The position numbers and the translations under genes were made by a program. Below are positions 7,682 through 15,542 of a stretch of 64,000 nucleotides of DNA, piece by piece. Each line of letters begins with the position of its first letter. The stretch's first letter is position 1. The stretch is from DATBLE01 sp046734415 (GTDB taxonomy: Bacteria > Actinomycetota > Thermoleophilia > Gaiellales > Gaiellaceae): contig JBKPRD010000132.1 of the NCBI GenBank assembly GCA_046734415.1, forward strand, positions 21,414-85,413, read 5' to 3'. A model generated the notes under the pieces. The model was not told where the DNA came from. It was given only the letters and a program-made list of their open reading frames with translations, and searched no databases.

Positions 7682-8439
7682 GTCTCCTCGGTTCCCGCGG
7701 CGACGACGCGTGAACGCCCCTCGAGATCGAGCGGCGCGGCGACGAACGGCGGCTCCTCGGGCAGCTCGATCGCCAGCCCCCGCTCGCGGACGAGCAGCTG
7801 TGCCGCGGCGATGTCGACCGAGCGAGCCGGCTTCAGCGAGCAGACGGCGTCCACGCGGCCGTCGGCGAGGTGACAAAGTGAGATTGCGAGCGACCCGAAG
7901 ATGCGCAGTCGGTGGACGAGGCCGACGAGAGGCGGCGTGTGCTTCGCGACCAGGTCGGTGCGGGTCGCCTCGAGGGCGAGGATCTCGATCCGGTCCTTGG
8001 GCCGGTCGCCGTCGAGCGGCCGGCCGTTCAGGCGGGCGCCCGCGCCGCGCTCGGCCGTCCACTCTTCGCCCGTGCCGAAGTCGTAGACGTACCCAAAGAC
8101 GACGTCGCCCATCGTCCCGCCCTCCGCGACCGCAACCGAGAGCGAGAAGAACGGCAGGCCGCGCTTGGCGTTGATCGAGCCGTCGATCGGGTCGAGCACG
8201 ACCCACGTGTCGCCGCCGTCGCGAACGCCGAGCTCTTCCGAGACGAGCGTGAACTCGCCGGCCGCGGCATCGAAACGCGCGACGACCGCCCGCTCGACGG
8301 CCGCGTCGATCGCCGTGGTGTCGTCGCCGCCCATTCCGGCGCCCACGACCGGCTCCCGGTCGTTGCGGCGCGGCAGCTCGACGAGCACGACGCGGACGTC
8401 CTCGACCGCGGCGCGGCAGGTCGAGAGCCAGTCAGTCAA
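7648..8439 (-). CDS. Inositol monophosphatase family protein
   Basis: A 263-residue member of the Mg-dependent IMPase/FBPase/CysQ superfamily. Metal-binding motifs are visible: the glutamate in LVSEELGVRDGG, the DPIDGS motif in TWVVLDPIDGSINAKRGLPFFS, and the C-terminal ARSVDIAAAQLLVRERG. In classic enzymes that last motif reads WDxAAG; here Trp is replaced by Val but the Asp is kept. The likely start is TTG 8439, overlapping the stop of the DUF1015 gene by 8 bases. The substrate could be inositol phosphate, fructose bisphosphate or 3'-phosphoadenosine phosphate, and sequence alone does not decide. Confidence 0.85.
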   Translation of the reverse strand: MTDWLSTCRAAVEDVRVVLVELPRRNDREPVVGAGMGGDDTTAIDAAVERAVVARFDAAAGEFTLVSEELGVRDGGDTWVVLDPIDGSINAKRGLPFFSLSVAVAEGGTMGDVVFGYVYDFGTGEEWTAERGAGARLNGRPLDGDRPKDRIEILALEATRTDLVAKHTPPLVGLVHRLRIFGSLAISLCHLADGRVDAVCSLKPARSVDIAAAQLLVRERGLAIELPEEPPFVAAPLDLEGRSRVVAAGTEETCAQIAAALSA

Positions 8440-9475
8440 GCGGGAGGAAGAGCAACCCCGACGTGAGCTTCGGGTAGAAGAACGTGCTCTTCTGGGGCAT
8501 CGTCTTGCCCGCCTCGGCGACCGCCGCGACCTGCTCGACCGTCGGCGGCCGGAGCAGGAAGGCCGCCTCCGCCTCCCCCGAGTCGACGGCCGCCCGCGCT
8601 TCCTCGGCCGACGGCGTGTACCGCACCTCCGGCGCATAGCGGGCGACGAGCTCCGTGTCCAGCTCCCCCCGCTCGCCGTAGAGGTAGCCGGTCCCCTGGC
8701 GCGTGTAGACCTCCGCGAGCGCCCGGTCGTCACCATCAGGGTGGGGCTCGAGGGCGGGCAACGGCTTCGTCCGCGTCGCGATCCGGTGGGTCGGGAAGAT
8801 CGTCAGCCCGTTCTGCGCCGTCGGAACGACGACGGCGAGCAGCCACCTGCTCGCCTCGGTGCCGTCCACCTCGTGGAACGCGAGGGCCGTCTCGTAGCGA
8901 TGGTGGCCGTCTGCGATCAGCAGGTGAGCGTCCCCGAAGTCCGGGACGGGACCCTCGAACCGCCAGAGCCGGCTGCGCACGCCGTCCAGCTCGACCTCGA
9001 TCAACGGATCGCCGCTCGGCCCCTTCAGGCTGCCGTCGTAGAGAAGGAAGATCGGCTCGACGTGGGTGCGGAGGGCGCGCAGTAGCCGCAGGCGGCCCTC
9101 CTTCGGCCCGGCGTGCGTTCGCTCGTGCGGGAGCACGGCTCCGGTCTCGTACGGCTCGACGCGCAGGGCGGCGACGAGCCCGTCGCGTCGCCGCCGAACC
9201 TTGTCCGGGCCGACGTATTCCTGAGACAGCCACCAGTACGCGGCCTCGTCCTCCCGAACGAGGACGCCCTCGTCCTGCCACTCGGCGAGCAGGTCGGCGG
9301 CCTTCGCCTCGTCGTCCGGCAGCGTCAGCCGGACGACGTTGTGCGGGCTTCGGGTCAGGTACCGCTCGCGCTCCTCGGCCGCGATCACGTCGTACGGCGG
9401 GGCGACGAGCGAATCCAGCGGCCCCGCCCGGCGCTCGTCGTAGCGCAGCGCCCGGAACGGCTTGACGACGGCCAC
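8432..9475 (-). CDS. DUF1015 family protein
   Basis: A 347-residue protein of the DUF1015 family, of unknown reaction. Family signatures are VKPFRALRYD at the start, LVAPPYDVIAAEERERYL, SPHNVVRLTLP, HERTHAGPKEGRLRLLRALRTHVEPIFLLY, LLIADGHHRYETAL and KSTFFYPKLTSGLLFLPL at the end. The DGHHRYET motif suggests nucleotide or phosphoserine-related chemistry, but this is unproven. The start is GTG 9475. It is the first gene of a leftward run with the IMPase-like and DUF72 genes, all overlapping. Confidence 0.9.
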   Translation of the reverse strand: MAVVKPFRALRYDERRAGPLDSLVAPPYDVIAAEERERYLTRSPHNVVRLTLPDDEAKAADLLAEWQDEGVLVREDEAAYWWLSQEYVGPDKVRRRRDGLVAALRVEPYETGAVLPHERTHAGPKEGRLRLLRALRTHVEPIFLLYDGSLKGPSGDPLIEVELDGVRSRLWRFEGPVPDFGDAHLLIADGHHRYETALAFHEVDGTEASRWLLAVVVPTAQNGLTIFPTHRIATRTKPLPALEPHPDGDDRALAEVYTRQGTGYLYGERGELDTELVARYAPEVRYTPSAEEARAAVDSGEAEAAFLLRPPTVEQVAAVAEAGKTMPQKSTFFYPKLTSGLLFLPLD

Positions 9476-9519
9476 GAGCAGGACACTAGCAATCCGCTTT
9501 GGGGCCTAGACTCCGGCTC

Positions 9520-10356
9520 GTGAGCTCGATCGCCGACCTTGCGCAGGACCGAGTCGTCGAGGGCGTCTACGCCGTCGCCCGGAAGCAGCGGCTGCGGACA
9601 AAGAGCGGCTCCTCGTACCTCGCGCTCGAGCTGGTCGACCCGAGCGGCCGGATCGAGGGACGGGTCTGGAACGACGTCGACCTGCTCGACCGGCGGTTCG
9701 CCGAGGGTGACGCGGTCCGTGTCCTCGGCCGCGTCGAACGCTACCGCGACCGGCTCCAGCTCGACGTGCGCTCGATCGAGACGGCACCGGACGCCGACCC
9801 CGCGGGCTTTGCTCCGGCGATGCGACGCGACGCCGACGAGCTCGACGGCTTCCTCGAGTTCCTCACGGGCGAGATCTCCCACCCGGGGCTGAGGGCCACG
9901 GTCGGCCGCTTCGTCGGCGATTCCGCCATTCGCCGCCTGCTCCGCGCGCTGCCGGCGGCGCCGGACTCGCACCACGACTACGCCGGCGGACTACTCGAGC
10001 ACACGGTCGGCGTCGCGACGATCTGCCGCGAGCTCTGCCAACTGCACCCGCGCCTGCGCAGCGACCTGCTCCTCGCCGCCGCGCTCCTCCACGACGTCGG
10101 CCGTACCGCCGAGCTCGCGCCCGGCCCCGGCTTCCGCCAGACCGCCGAGGGCCGCCTGCTCGGCCACGTGCATCTCGGGCTCCGGCTGATCGAGCAGCGG
10201 GCCGACAGGCTCGACGCCGACGCGAGGGCCGAGCTGCTCCACGCCGTCGCCTGCCACCACGACGCCCGGACGGCGAGGACCGCCGAGGCGGCCGTCCTGT
10301 ACCACGCGAACCAGCTCGACTCGGTCGCCGCCACGCGGCCGGTTGACGGCACCTAG
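9520..10356 (+). CDS. OB-fold and HD domain nuclease (YhaM-like)
   Basis: A 278-residue protein. Residues about 5-90 form an OB-fold nucleic-acid-binding domain (GVYAVARKQRLRTKSGSSYLALELVDPSG, GDAVRVLGRVERY). Residues about 140-265 form an HD phosphohydrolase domain with metal ligands in LLEHTVGVATIC, ALLHDVGR and HAVACHHDAR. This layout matches YhaM-type 3'-5' exoribonucleases of Gram-positive bacteria, so a role in RNA or DNA 3'-end trimming is likely. The start is GTG 9520, on the + strand and divergent from the DUF1015 gene. Confidence 0.82.
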   Translation: MSSIADLAQDRVVEGVYAVARKQRLRTKSGSSYLALELVDPSGRIEGRVWNDVDLLDRRFAEGDAVRVLGRVERYRDRLQLDVRSIETAPDADPAGFAPAMRRDADELDGFLEFLTGEISHPGLRATVGRFVGDSAIRRLLRALPAAPDSHHDYAGGLLEHTVGVATICRELCQLHPRLRSDLLLAAALLHDVGRTAELAPGPGFRQTAEGRLLGHVHLGLRLIEQRADRLDADARAELLHAVACHHDARTARTAEAAVLYHANQLDSVAATRPVDGT

Positions 10357-10367
10357 CCTCTCCCGAC

Positions 10368-11201
10368 ATGGCCGCAACGCTGCTGGCGCTCGCCGCGGGC
10401 GCGTCGTGGGGAGTGTCCGACTTCCTCGGCGGGCTCAAGACGCGCAGCGTGAACGTGATCACCGTCCTGGCGGTCTCGCAGCCGGCCGGTCTCGTCCTGC
10501 TCGCGATCGTCGTCACCGCCCGGTGGACGAGCCCGCCGGGCGGCTGGTGGGTGCTGTGGGCGATCCTCGGCGGCGTGGCCGGCGTGATCGGGATCGGCGC
10601 CCTCTACCGCGGCCTGGCTGTCGGCTCGATGGGCATCGTCGCGCCGATCACGGCGACCTCGCCGCTGATCCCGCTGACGGTCGGCCTCGCGCGCGGCGAA
10701 CGGCCGAGCGCGGTGCAGCTGGCGGGCATTGCGGTGGCGCTCGCCGGCGTTGCCTTCGCGGGCTGGGAGCCGGGGCAGGAGGGTGCCCGCGGCCGCGCGG
10801 CGGCCGGCGCAGGGCTCGCGGTCACGGCGGCGGTCTTCTTCGGCAGCTCCCAGGTCGGCCTCGAAGCCGCGAGCAACGAGGATCCCTACTGGGCGACGCT
10901 CGTCCTGCGGATCGTGATGTGCGTGCTCGTCTTCGCGGCGGTGGTGTGGCGACGGCCGCCTGCGCCCGGACGTGTCTGGCCGGCGCTCGCGCTCGTCGGC
11001 CTCCTCGACGCGCTCGCGACGATCTTCTTCGCCGTCGCGACGACGAAGGGCCTCTTCAGTGTCGTCGCGGTGCTGGCCGCGCTGTACCCGGTCGTCGTCG
11101 CGATTCTGGCGCGCGTCGTGCTCGGCGAGCGGCTGACGCGGGTGCAGCGCGGCGGCGCGCTGGCGGCAGTCTGCGGTGCGGCTGCGATCTCCGCGGGCTG
11201 A
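10368..11201 (+). CDS. EamA/DMT family transporter
   Basis: A 277-residue polytopic membrane protein with about ten hydrophobic helices in two EamA repeats. The first runs from MAATLLALAAGASWGVSDFLGG to about residue 130 and the second from AGLAVTAAVFFGSSQ to the end. The repeat-end motif LYPVVVAILARVVLGERLTRVQRGGALAAVCGAAAIS is characteristic. Such proteins export amino acids, nucleotides or other metabolites; the substrate is not readable here. It starts 11 bases after the HD-domain gene and is probably co-transcribed with it. Confidence 0.85.
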   Translation: MAATLLALAAGASWGVSDFLGGLKTRSVNVITVLAVSQPAGLVLLAIVVTARWTSPPGGWWVLWAILGGVAGVIGIGALYRGLAVGSMGIVAPITATSPLIPLTVGLARGERPSAVQLAGIAVALAGVAFAGWEPGQEGARGRAAAGAGLAVTAAVFFGSSQVGLEAASNEDPYWATLVLRIVMCVLVFAAVVWRRPPAPGRVWPALALVGLLDALATIFFAVATTKGLFSVVAVLAALYPVVVAILARVVLGERLTRVQRGGALAAVCGAAAISAG

Positions 11202-11235
11202 ATCGGCACACAATTGTCGCCACGTTTTGCGCGAT

Positions 11236-11255
11236 GGGGTCAGACCCCTGACATG
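11236..11255. repeat. Small palindromic repeat, copy A2
   Basis: GGGGTCAGACCCCTGACATG is the partner of the unit at 5784-5803, with one mismatch. It lies between the convergent stops of the EamA gene (11201) and the YchF-like gene (11262), so it may also serve as a bidirectional terminator. Confidence 0.6.
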
Positions 11256-11261
11256 TCCGGT

Positions 11262-12167
11262 TCAGACGTTGAAGCGGATGTTGAGCACGTCGCCGTCCTG
11301 GACGACGTACTCCTTGCCCTCGAGCCGCTGCAGCCCGCGCTTCGCGGCCTCCGCGCGCGAGCCGCATTCCACGAGGTCGCGCCAGTCGATCACCTCGCAG
11401 CGGATGAACCCGCGTGCGATGTCGGTGTGGACCGACTCCGCCGCGTCGAGGGCGGACTCGCCGCGACGCAGCGTCCACGCGCGCGCCTCCGTCGGGCCGA
11501 TCGTGAAGAACGTGATCAGCCCGAGCGTATCCTTCAGTCGGAGGACGACCTCGTCGAGCGCCGAGCGAGCGCCCTCGCGGAACGCCACCGCCTCCTCGTG
11601 GTCGAGCTGCGCGAGCTCCTCCTCCAGCTCGAGGTCGATGCCGTCCGGTCCGTTCACGACGACGACGAGCGGCTTCGTCGTCAGCGGCTCGAGCTCGGGC
11701 GGCACGGCCCGGTCCCAGTTCGCAACCGTCCCGCCTGCCTCCACGTGCCGGAGCAGCTCCTCGAGCTCGTCGACCTCCTGACGAAGCTTCGGATCGCCCG
11801 ACTTCGCCTGCGAGCGAACACGCTCGAGTCTTTTCTCGACGTGGTCACGGTCGGCGACGAGCAGCTCGAGCTGCAGGTTCTCGAGATCGTCCGCCTCTCG
11901 GACGACGGCCAGGAGCGCGTCGGAGCGGCGCAGGTTGCCGAGCAGCGCCGGACCCGTCCCCGGGACGTCGACGACGCGGATCGCGGCCGGCGTGACCTTT
12001 GCCGAGGACTCGACGACCGCGAGCGGGTCGAGCCGGTCGTCGGCGATCGGTGCCATCCCGACGTGCTCCTTGCGCTCGTGCTCGGAGGCACCGGCGCGCG
12101 TGAGCGCGTTGAAGAGCGCAGTCTTGCCCGAGCCGGGCAGGCCGACGATGCCGACGTCCAGCGCCAT
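11262..12167 (-). CDS. Divergent YchF-like GTPase/ATPase
   Basis: A 301-residue protein resembling YchF (OLA1), a translation-associated P-loop NTPase. Matches are the N-terminus (DVGIVGLPGSGKTALFNALTRAG), the coiled helical insert (about residues 95-155) and the C-terminal TGS-type part ending LEGKEYVVQDGDVLNIRFNV, almost identical in pattern to E. coli YchF. It is about 60 residues short. The usual P-loop NVGKST reads GSGKTA, the PFCTIEPN switch region is lost, and the DIAG G3 motif reads DVPG. It may be a divergent paralogue with altered nucleotide use. It is convergent with the EamA gene and follows a sigma factor gene. Confidence 0.75.
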   Translation of the reverse strand: MALDVGIVGLPGSGKTALFNALTRAGASEHERKEHVGMAPIADDRLDPLAVVESSAKVTPAAIRVVDVPGTGPALLGNLRRSDALLAVVREADDLENLQLELLVADRDHVEKRLERVRSQAKSGDPKLRQEVDELEELLRHVEAGGTVANWDRAVPPELEPLTTKPLVVVVNGPDGIDLELEEELAQLDHEEAVAFREGARSALDEVVLRLKDTLGLITFFTIGPTEARAWTLRRGESALDAAESVHTDIARGFIRCEVIDWRDLVECGSRAEAAKRGLQRLEGKEYVVQDGDVLNIRFNV

Positions 12168-12177
12168 GACGGCGAGG

Positions 12178-12732
12178 CTAGCTGGCGACGTGGTTCTGCA
12201 GCGAGGCGAGCGCGCGGTGCTGGAGTGACTTGACGGCGCCCTCGGTCTTGTCGAGCACCGTCGCCGCCTCGAGGTTCGAGAAGTCGAACACGAACTTGAG
12301 GATCAGCACCTGGCGCTGCTCGTCCGAGAGCTGCTCGATCAGATCGAACATGTTCTCGCTCGAGAGGACCTTCATCGCCTGCTCCTCGGCCGACAACTCG
12401 ACCTGCCCGGGCGGTTCGGGGACCTCCTCCTCCGGCTGCCAGCGCCGCCGGGCGCGGAAGTGGTCCATCGCGAGGTTGTGGGCGATGCGGAAGAGCCAGG
12501 CCGAGAACGGCGCCGTACCCCACCTGAACTTGCCGATCGACTCGAGCATCCTCAGGAACGTCTGGGTGGTCAGGTCCTCGGCGTCGTGCCGGTTCCCGAC
12601 CGTCATGTGCAGGTAGCTGTAGATCCGGTCGAAGTGCTCGAGGTAGAGCTCCTCGAGCGCGTCGCGGTCGCCCTCCTGCGCGCGCGCGACCAGCTGCTCC
12701 ATGCCCTGTCGCTCAACCACGGCGTCTCCCAT
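12178..12732 (-). CDS. ECF-type RNA polymerase sigma factor
   Basis: A roughly 184-residue sigma-70 family protein. Region 2 spans about residues 12-85 (ALEELYLEHFDRIYSYLHMTV, DAEDLTTQTFLRMLESI, PFSAWLFRIAHNLAMDHFRARRR). Region 4 spans about 125-180 (QLSDEQRQVLILKFVFDFSNLEAATVLDKTEGAVKSLQHRAL). This is the usual ECF layout for a regulator of a stress or envelope regulon. No anti-sigma gene is adjacent, so control may be at expression level. A GGAGG precedes the start region; ATG 12732 and GTG 12720 are both possible. Confidence 0.88.
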   Translation of the reverse strand: MGDAVVERQGMEQLVARAQEGDRDALEELYLEHFDRIYSYLHMTVGNRHDAEDLTTQTFLRMLESIGKFRWGTAPFSAWLFRIAHNLAMDHFRARRRWQPEEEVPEPPGQVELSAEEQAMKVLSSENMFDLIEQLSDEQRQVLILKFVFDFSNLEAATVLDKTEGAVKSLQHRALASLQNHVAS

Positions 12733-12767
12733 CACCTCCGGGATGCCCGTCGCCGCCGGACGCGTAA

Positions 12768-12989
12768 CTACGACGCTCCGAACCCCACGCGCGCCTCGCG
12801 CGCAAACCGCTTGACGTAGACGATCCGGCTGAGGACGACGGTGTAGCGGCCGTCCTCGACCTCGAGCGGAAGGGACCCGTCCTCGCCGCCGAGCGCCCCT
12901 TCCAGCCGGTCGGCGGTCTCGGGCGAGACGAGCGCGGCCATCACCTGGCCGCCGTCGAACCCGACCTCGATCCGGACGCGATCAGCCAC
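12768..12989 (-). CDS. Small DUF3107-like protein
   Basis: A 73-residue protein: VRIEVGFDGGQVMAALVSPE at the start, an acidic middle, and VYVKRFAREARVGFG at the end. The short beta-rich layout and terminal VGFG recall the DUF3107 family of Actinobacteria. The start GTG 12989 overlaps the stop of the methylmalonyl-CoA epimerase gene by 8 bases. Function is unknown; the family call is by pattern only. Confidence 0.55.
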   Translation of the reverse strand: MADRVRIEVGFDGGQVMAALVSPETADRLEGALGGEDGSLPLEVEDGRYTVVLSRIVYVKRFAREARVGFGAS

Positions 12990-13380
12990 GGGCAACGAGC
13001 TCCGAGAGGACGCCGCCGACCGACTCGGGGTGCACGAAGGCGACCTGCGTGCCGAACAGGCCACGGCGCGGCGCGGCGTCGATCAGCCGGACCCCCTCGT
13101 CCTCGAGACGGGCGAGCTCCGCGGGTAGGTCCTCGACCTCGTACGCGAGGTGGTGCATCCCAGGTCCGCGCTTCGCGAGGAACCGCCCGACCGGCGTCTC
13201 GGGACCGAGCGCGGCGAGGAGCTCGACGTGCCCGCTGCCGACCCGTAGCGAGGCGGCCTCGACGCCCTGCTCGTCCTGCGTCTCCCGCCCAGCCAGCTCG
13301 GCGCCGAAGAGGCGTTCGTAGCTCGAGATCGCGTCGTCGAGGTCCTCGACCGCCACGCCGACGTGGTGAACGCCCCTCAC
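12982..13380 (-). CDS. mce: Methylmalonyl-CoA epimerase
   Basis: A 132-residue protein of the vicinal-oxygen-chelate fold that interconverts (R)- and (S)-methylmalonyl-CoA in propionate and odd-chain fatty-acid catabolism. The metal-site pattern is visible: HHVGVAVEDLDDAISSYERLFG at the start, a Glu in SGHVELLAALGPETPVGRFLAKRGPGMHHLAYEVEDL, and the closing FVHPESVGGVLSELV. Length matches the family (130-150). It lies just downstream of the ftsH-like gene and overlaps the following small gene. Methylmalonyl-CoA mutase is not in the window. Confidence 0.9.
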   Translation of the reverse strand: MRGVHHVGVAVEDLDDAISSYERLFGAELAGRETQDEQGVEAASLRVGSGHVELLAALGPETPVGRFLAKRGPGMHHLAYEVEDLPAELARLEDEGVRLIDAAPRRGLFGTQVAFVHPESVGGVLSELVARG

Positions 13381-13393
13381 GGGGCAAATCTAT

Positions 13394-14908
13394 CTACGGC
13401 AGGGCGCGCACCGTGCCGATGGTCTCGGCGGCACGAGACTCGGGCTCGACATGGGCAAGCAACCGGTCGAGCTCGTCCTTGTTCAACGTCTCCTTCTCGA
13501 GCAGCGCGACAGAGAGCCGGTCGAGATCAGAGCGGTAGGTCGTCAACAGGCGGATCGCCTCCTGAAAGGCCTCGTCCGTGAGCCGTGCCTGCTCGGCGTC
13601 GCGCAGTCGCTTGGTCTCTTCGGAGAGCGCGTAGTTGTCGGCGCGCATCGTTCGCGAGGAGACGACCTCGCCCATGCCGTACTCGAAGACCATCGCGCGC
13701 GCGAGACCCGTCGCCTTCTCGAGGTCGTTGGCGGCGCCGTTCGTCACGCGCCCGAAGACGACCTGCTCGGCCGCACGGCCGGCGAGGAACACCTTCATCG
13801 TGTCGACCAGCTCCTCCTTCGTATGGAGGTAGCGGTCCTCCACCGGCAGGTTGAGCGTGTACCCGAGCGCCTGTCCGCGCGAGACGATCGTCACCTTGTG
13901 CACGGGCAGCGCGTCGCCCATCAGGTACGACATCAGCGCGTGGCCCGCCTCGTGGTAGGCGAGGATGCGCTTCTCCTTCTCGCTGACGACGCGGCGCTGC
14001 TGCAGCCCGGCCACGACCCGCTCCATCGCCGCCTCGAACTCTCCCTGGCCGATCCTGTCGAGGTTCCGGCGGCCGGCGAAGATCGCCGCCTCGTTGCAGA
14101 CGTTCGCGAGGTCGGCGCCGGCGAGCCCGGCCGTCTGGCGCGCGACGGACTGGAGGTCGACGTCGTCCGCGAGCGGCTTGCCGCGGGTATGGACCCGGAG
14201 GATCTTCTCGCGCCCGGCCAGATCCGGCGGGGCCACCAGCAGCTGGCGGTCGAACCGGCCGGGCCGAAGCAGCGCGGGATCGAGGTCCTGGATCCGGTTC
14301 GAGGCGCCCATGACGACGACCTGGTCGCCGGACGCGAACCCGTCGAGCTCGACCAGGAGCTGGTTCAGCGTCTGGTCCTGCTCGCGGTTGAAGCCGTGCC
14401 CCGTGCGCGCGGCGCCGACGGCGTCGAGCTCGTCGATGAAGATGATCGCGGGCGCGTTCTTGCGGGCCGTCGCGAAGAGCTTGCGGATCCGCGACGCCCC
14501 GAGACCGGCGAACATCTCAACGAACGCGGATGCGCTCTGCGAGTAGAAGCTCGCGCCGGATTCGTGCGCGACCGCCTTCGCGAGCAGCGTCTTGCCGGTG
14601 CCCGGCGGCCCGTGCAGGAGCAGGCCCTTCGGCACCCGCGCCCCCAGCTTCGCGAACTTCTTGGGGTCGCGGAGGAAGTCGACGACCTCCTGGAGCTCGG
14701 CCTTCGCGTCCTCGACACCGGCGACGTCGTCGAAGCTCACCGAGGCCGACGAGTTCGGCTCGACCATGTTCGGCTTCACCCGCGGCATCAGCTGGATCGT
14801 CCGCCAGATCAGTACGACGAGGACGAAGAAGAAAAAGATCGGCAACCAGGTCAGCGCACCCTGGCCGATGTCGTGCATCAGCGACGCGAGAGGCATCCCT
14901 CCGCTCAT
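13394..14908 (-). CDS. Short FtsH-like AAA metalloprotease
   Basis: A 504-residue membrane-anchored ATP-dependent protease of the FtsH family. There is a single N-terminal transmembrane helix (about residues 20-38), then the AAA module: Walker A GPPGTGKT about 100-107, pore loop FVEMFAGLGA about 129-138, Walker B IIFIDE about 155-160, and RPGRFDRQL. The zinc protease domain follows, with HEAGH about 319-323 and the third ligand in GAANDLEKAT. Typical FtsH has two helices enclosing an extracytoplasmic domain and about 610-650 residues; that domain is absent here and the tail is short. All catalytic motifs are intact, so it should be active on cytosolic substrates. Confidence 0.9.
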   Translation of the reverse strand: MSGGMPLASLMHDIGQGALTWLPIFFFFVLVVLIWRTIQLMPRVKPNMVEPNSSASVSFDDVAGVEDAKAELQEVVDFLRDPKKFAKLGARVPKGLLLHGPPGTGKTLLAKAVAHESGASFYSQSASAFVEMFAGLGASRIRKLFATARKNAPAIIFIDELDAVGAARTGHGFNREQDQTLNQLLVELDGFASGDQVVVMGASNRIQDLDPALLRPGRFDRQLLVAPPDLAGREKILRVHTRGKPLADDVDLQSVARQTAGLAGADLANVCNEAAIFAGRRNLDRIGQGEFEAAMERVVAGLQQRRVVSEKEKRILAYHEAGHALMSYLMGDALPVHKVTIVSRGQALGYTLNLPVEDRYLHTKEELVDTMKVFLAGRAAEQVVFGRVTNGAANDLEKATGLARAMVFEYGMGEVVSSRTMRADNYALSEETKRLRDAEQARLTDEAFQEAIRLLTTYRSDLDRLSVALLEKETLNKDELDRLLAHVEPESRAAETIGTVRALP

Positions 14909-14935
14909 CGGCAGGGACGCCGCCCGACTGTAGGG

Positions 14936-15541
14936 CTAGAGGCCGGCCAGGACTCGGTCGACCGTCGTGAACTCGACCCCGGCCTCCCGCCACGCCGCGG
15001 TGCACGCCGCCACACGAGCGTCGTCGAGCCCCCGCGCAGCGTCCTCGACGAACCGCACGCGCAGCTCGCGCTCGAGCAGCCCGCGGACGGCGGCGTCGTT
15101 GCAGACGTCGGTGGCGACGCCGAACAGGATCACCTCGTCCGGGCCGAGCCGCGCGATCAGCCGGTCGGCGTTCGGGTTCGTGAACACGTCGAAATGCTTC
15201 TTCAGCAGCAGGAACTCGCGGCCCTCGAGGTAGCGCTCCGGAAACTCGCCGAGCCCGATCGGCACCGGGTCCTGCTGCTCGGTCTCCGGGATCTTCCGCG
15301 CCCCGCGCGTGCCCCGGAGGCAGTGCGGCGGGTAGGTCGTCCGGAAGTCCGGGTCGTCCGAGATCTCGTCGTCGGTCAGCTCGTGGTCGTCGGCGGAGGC
15401 GACGTGGACGATCCCTGCCTCCCTCGCGGCGTGGGCGAGCCTGGACATCGCCGGGATCGTCTGCTCCGCGCCGGCGACGTACAGCCTCCCGTCCGGGAGC
15501 ATGAAGTCGACCTGGGTGTCGACGTCCCAGAGGACCTTCAC
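14936..15541 (-). CDS. pncA: Nicotinamidase / isochorismatase family hydrolase
   Basis: A 201-residue hydrolase that would convert nicotinamide to nicotinate. The catalytic triad fits: Asp8 in LWDVDTQVDFM, Lys in LLLKKHFDVFTN, and Cys in GVATDVCNDAAVRGLL. The metal-site region (SADDHELTDDE) is slightly different from the usual DWH pattern. It starts one base after the stop of the nicotinate phosphoribosyltransferase gene on the same strand. The pairing strongly supports an NAD salvage role rather than isochorismatase activity. Confidence 0.88.
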   Translation of the reverse strand: MKVLWDVDTQVDFMLPDGRLYVAGAEQTIPAMSRLAHAAREAGIVHVASADDHELTDDEISDDPDFRTTYPPHCLRGTRGARKIPETEQQDPVPIGLGEFPERYLEGREFLLLKKHFDVFTNPNADRLIARLGPDEVILFGVATDVCNDAAVRGLLERELRVRFVEDAARGLDDARVAACTAAWREAGVEFTTVDRVLAGL

Positions 15542-15542
15542 G

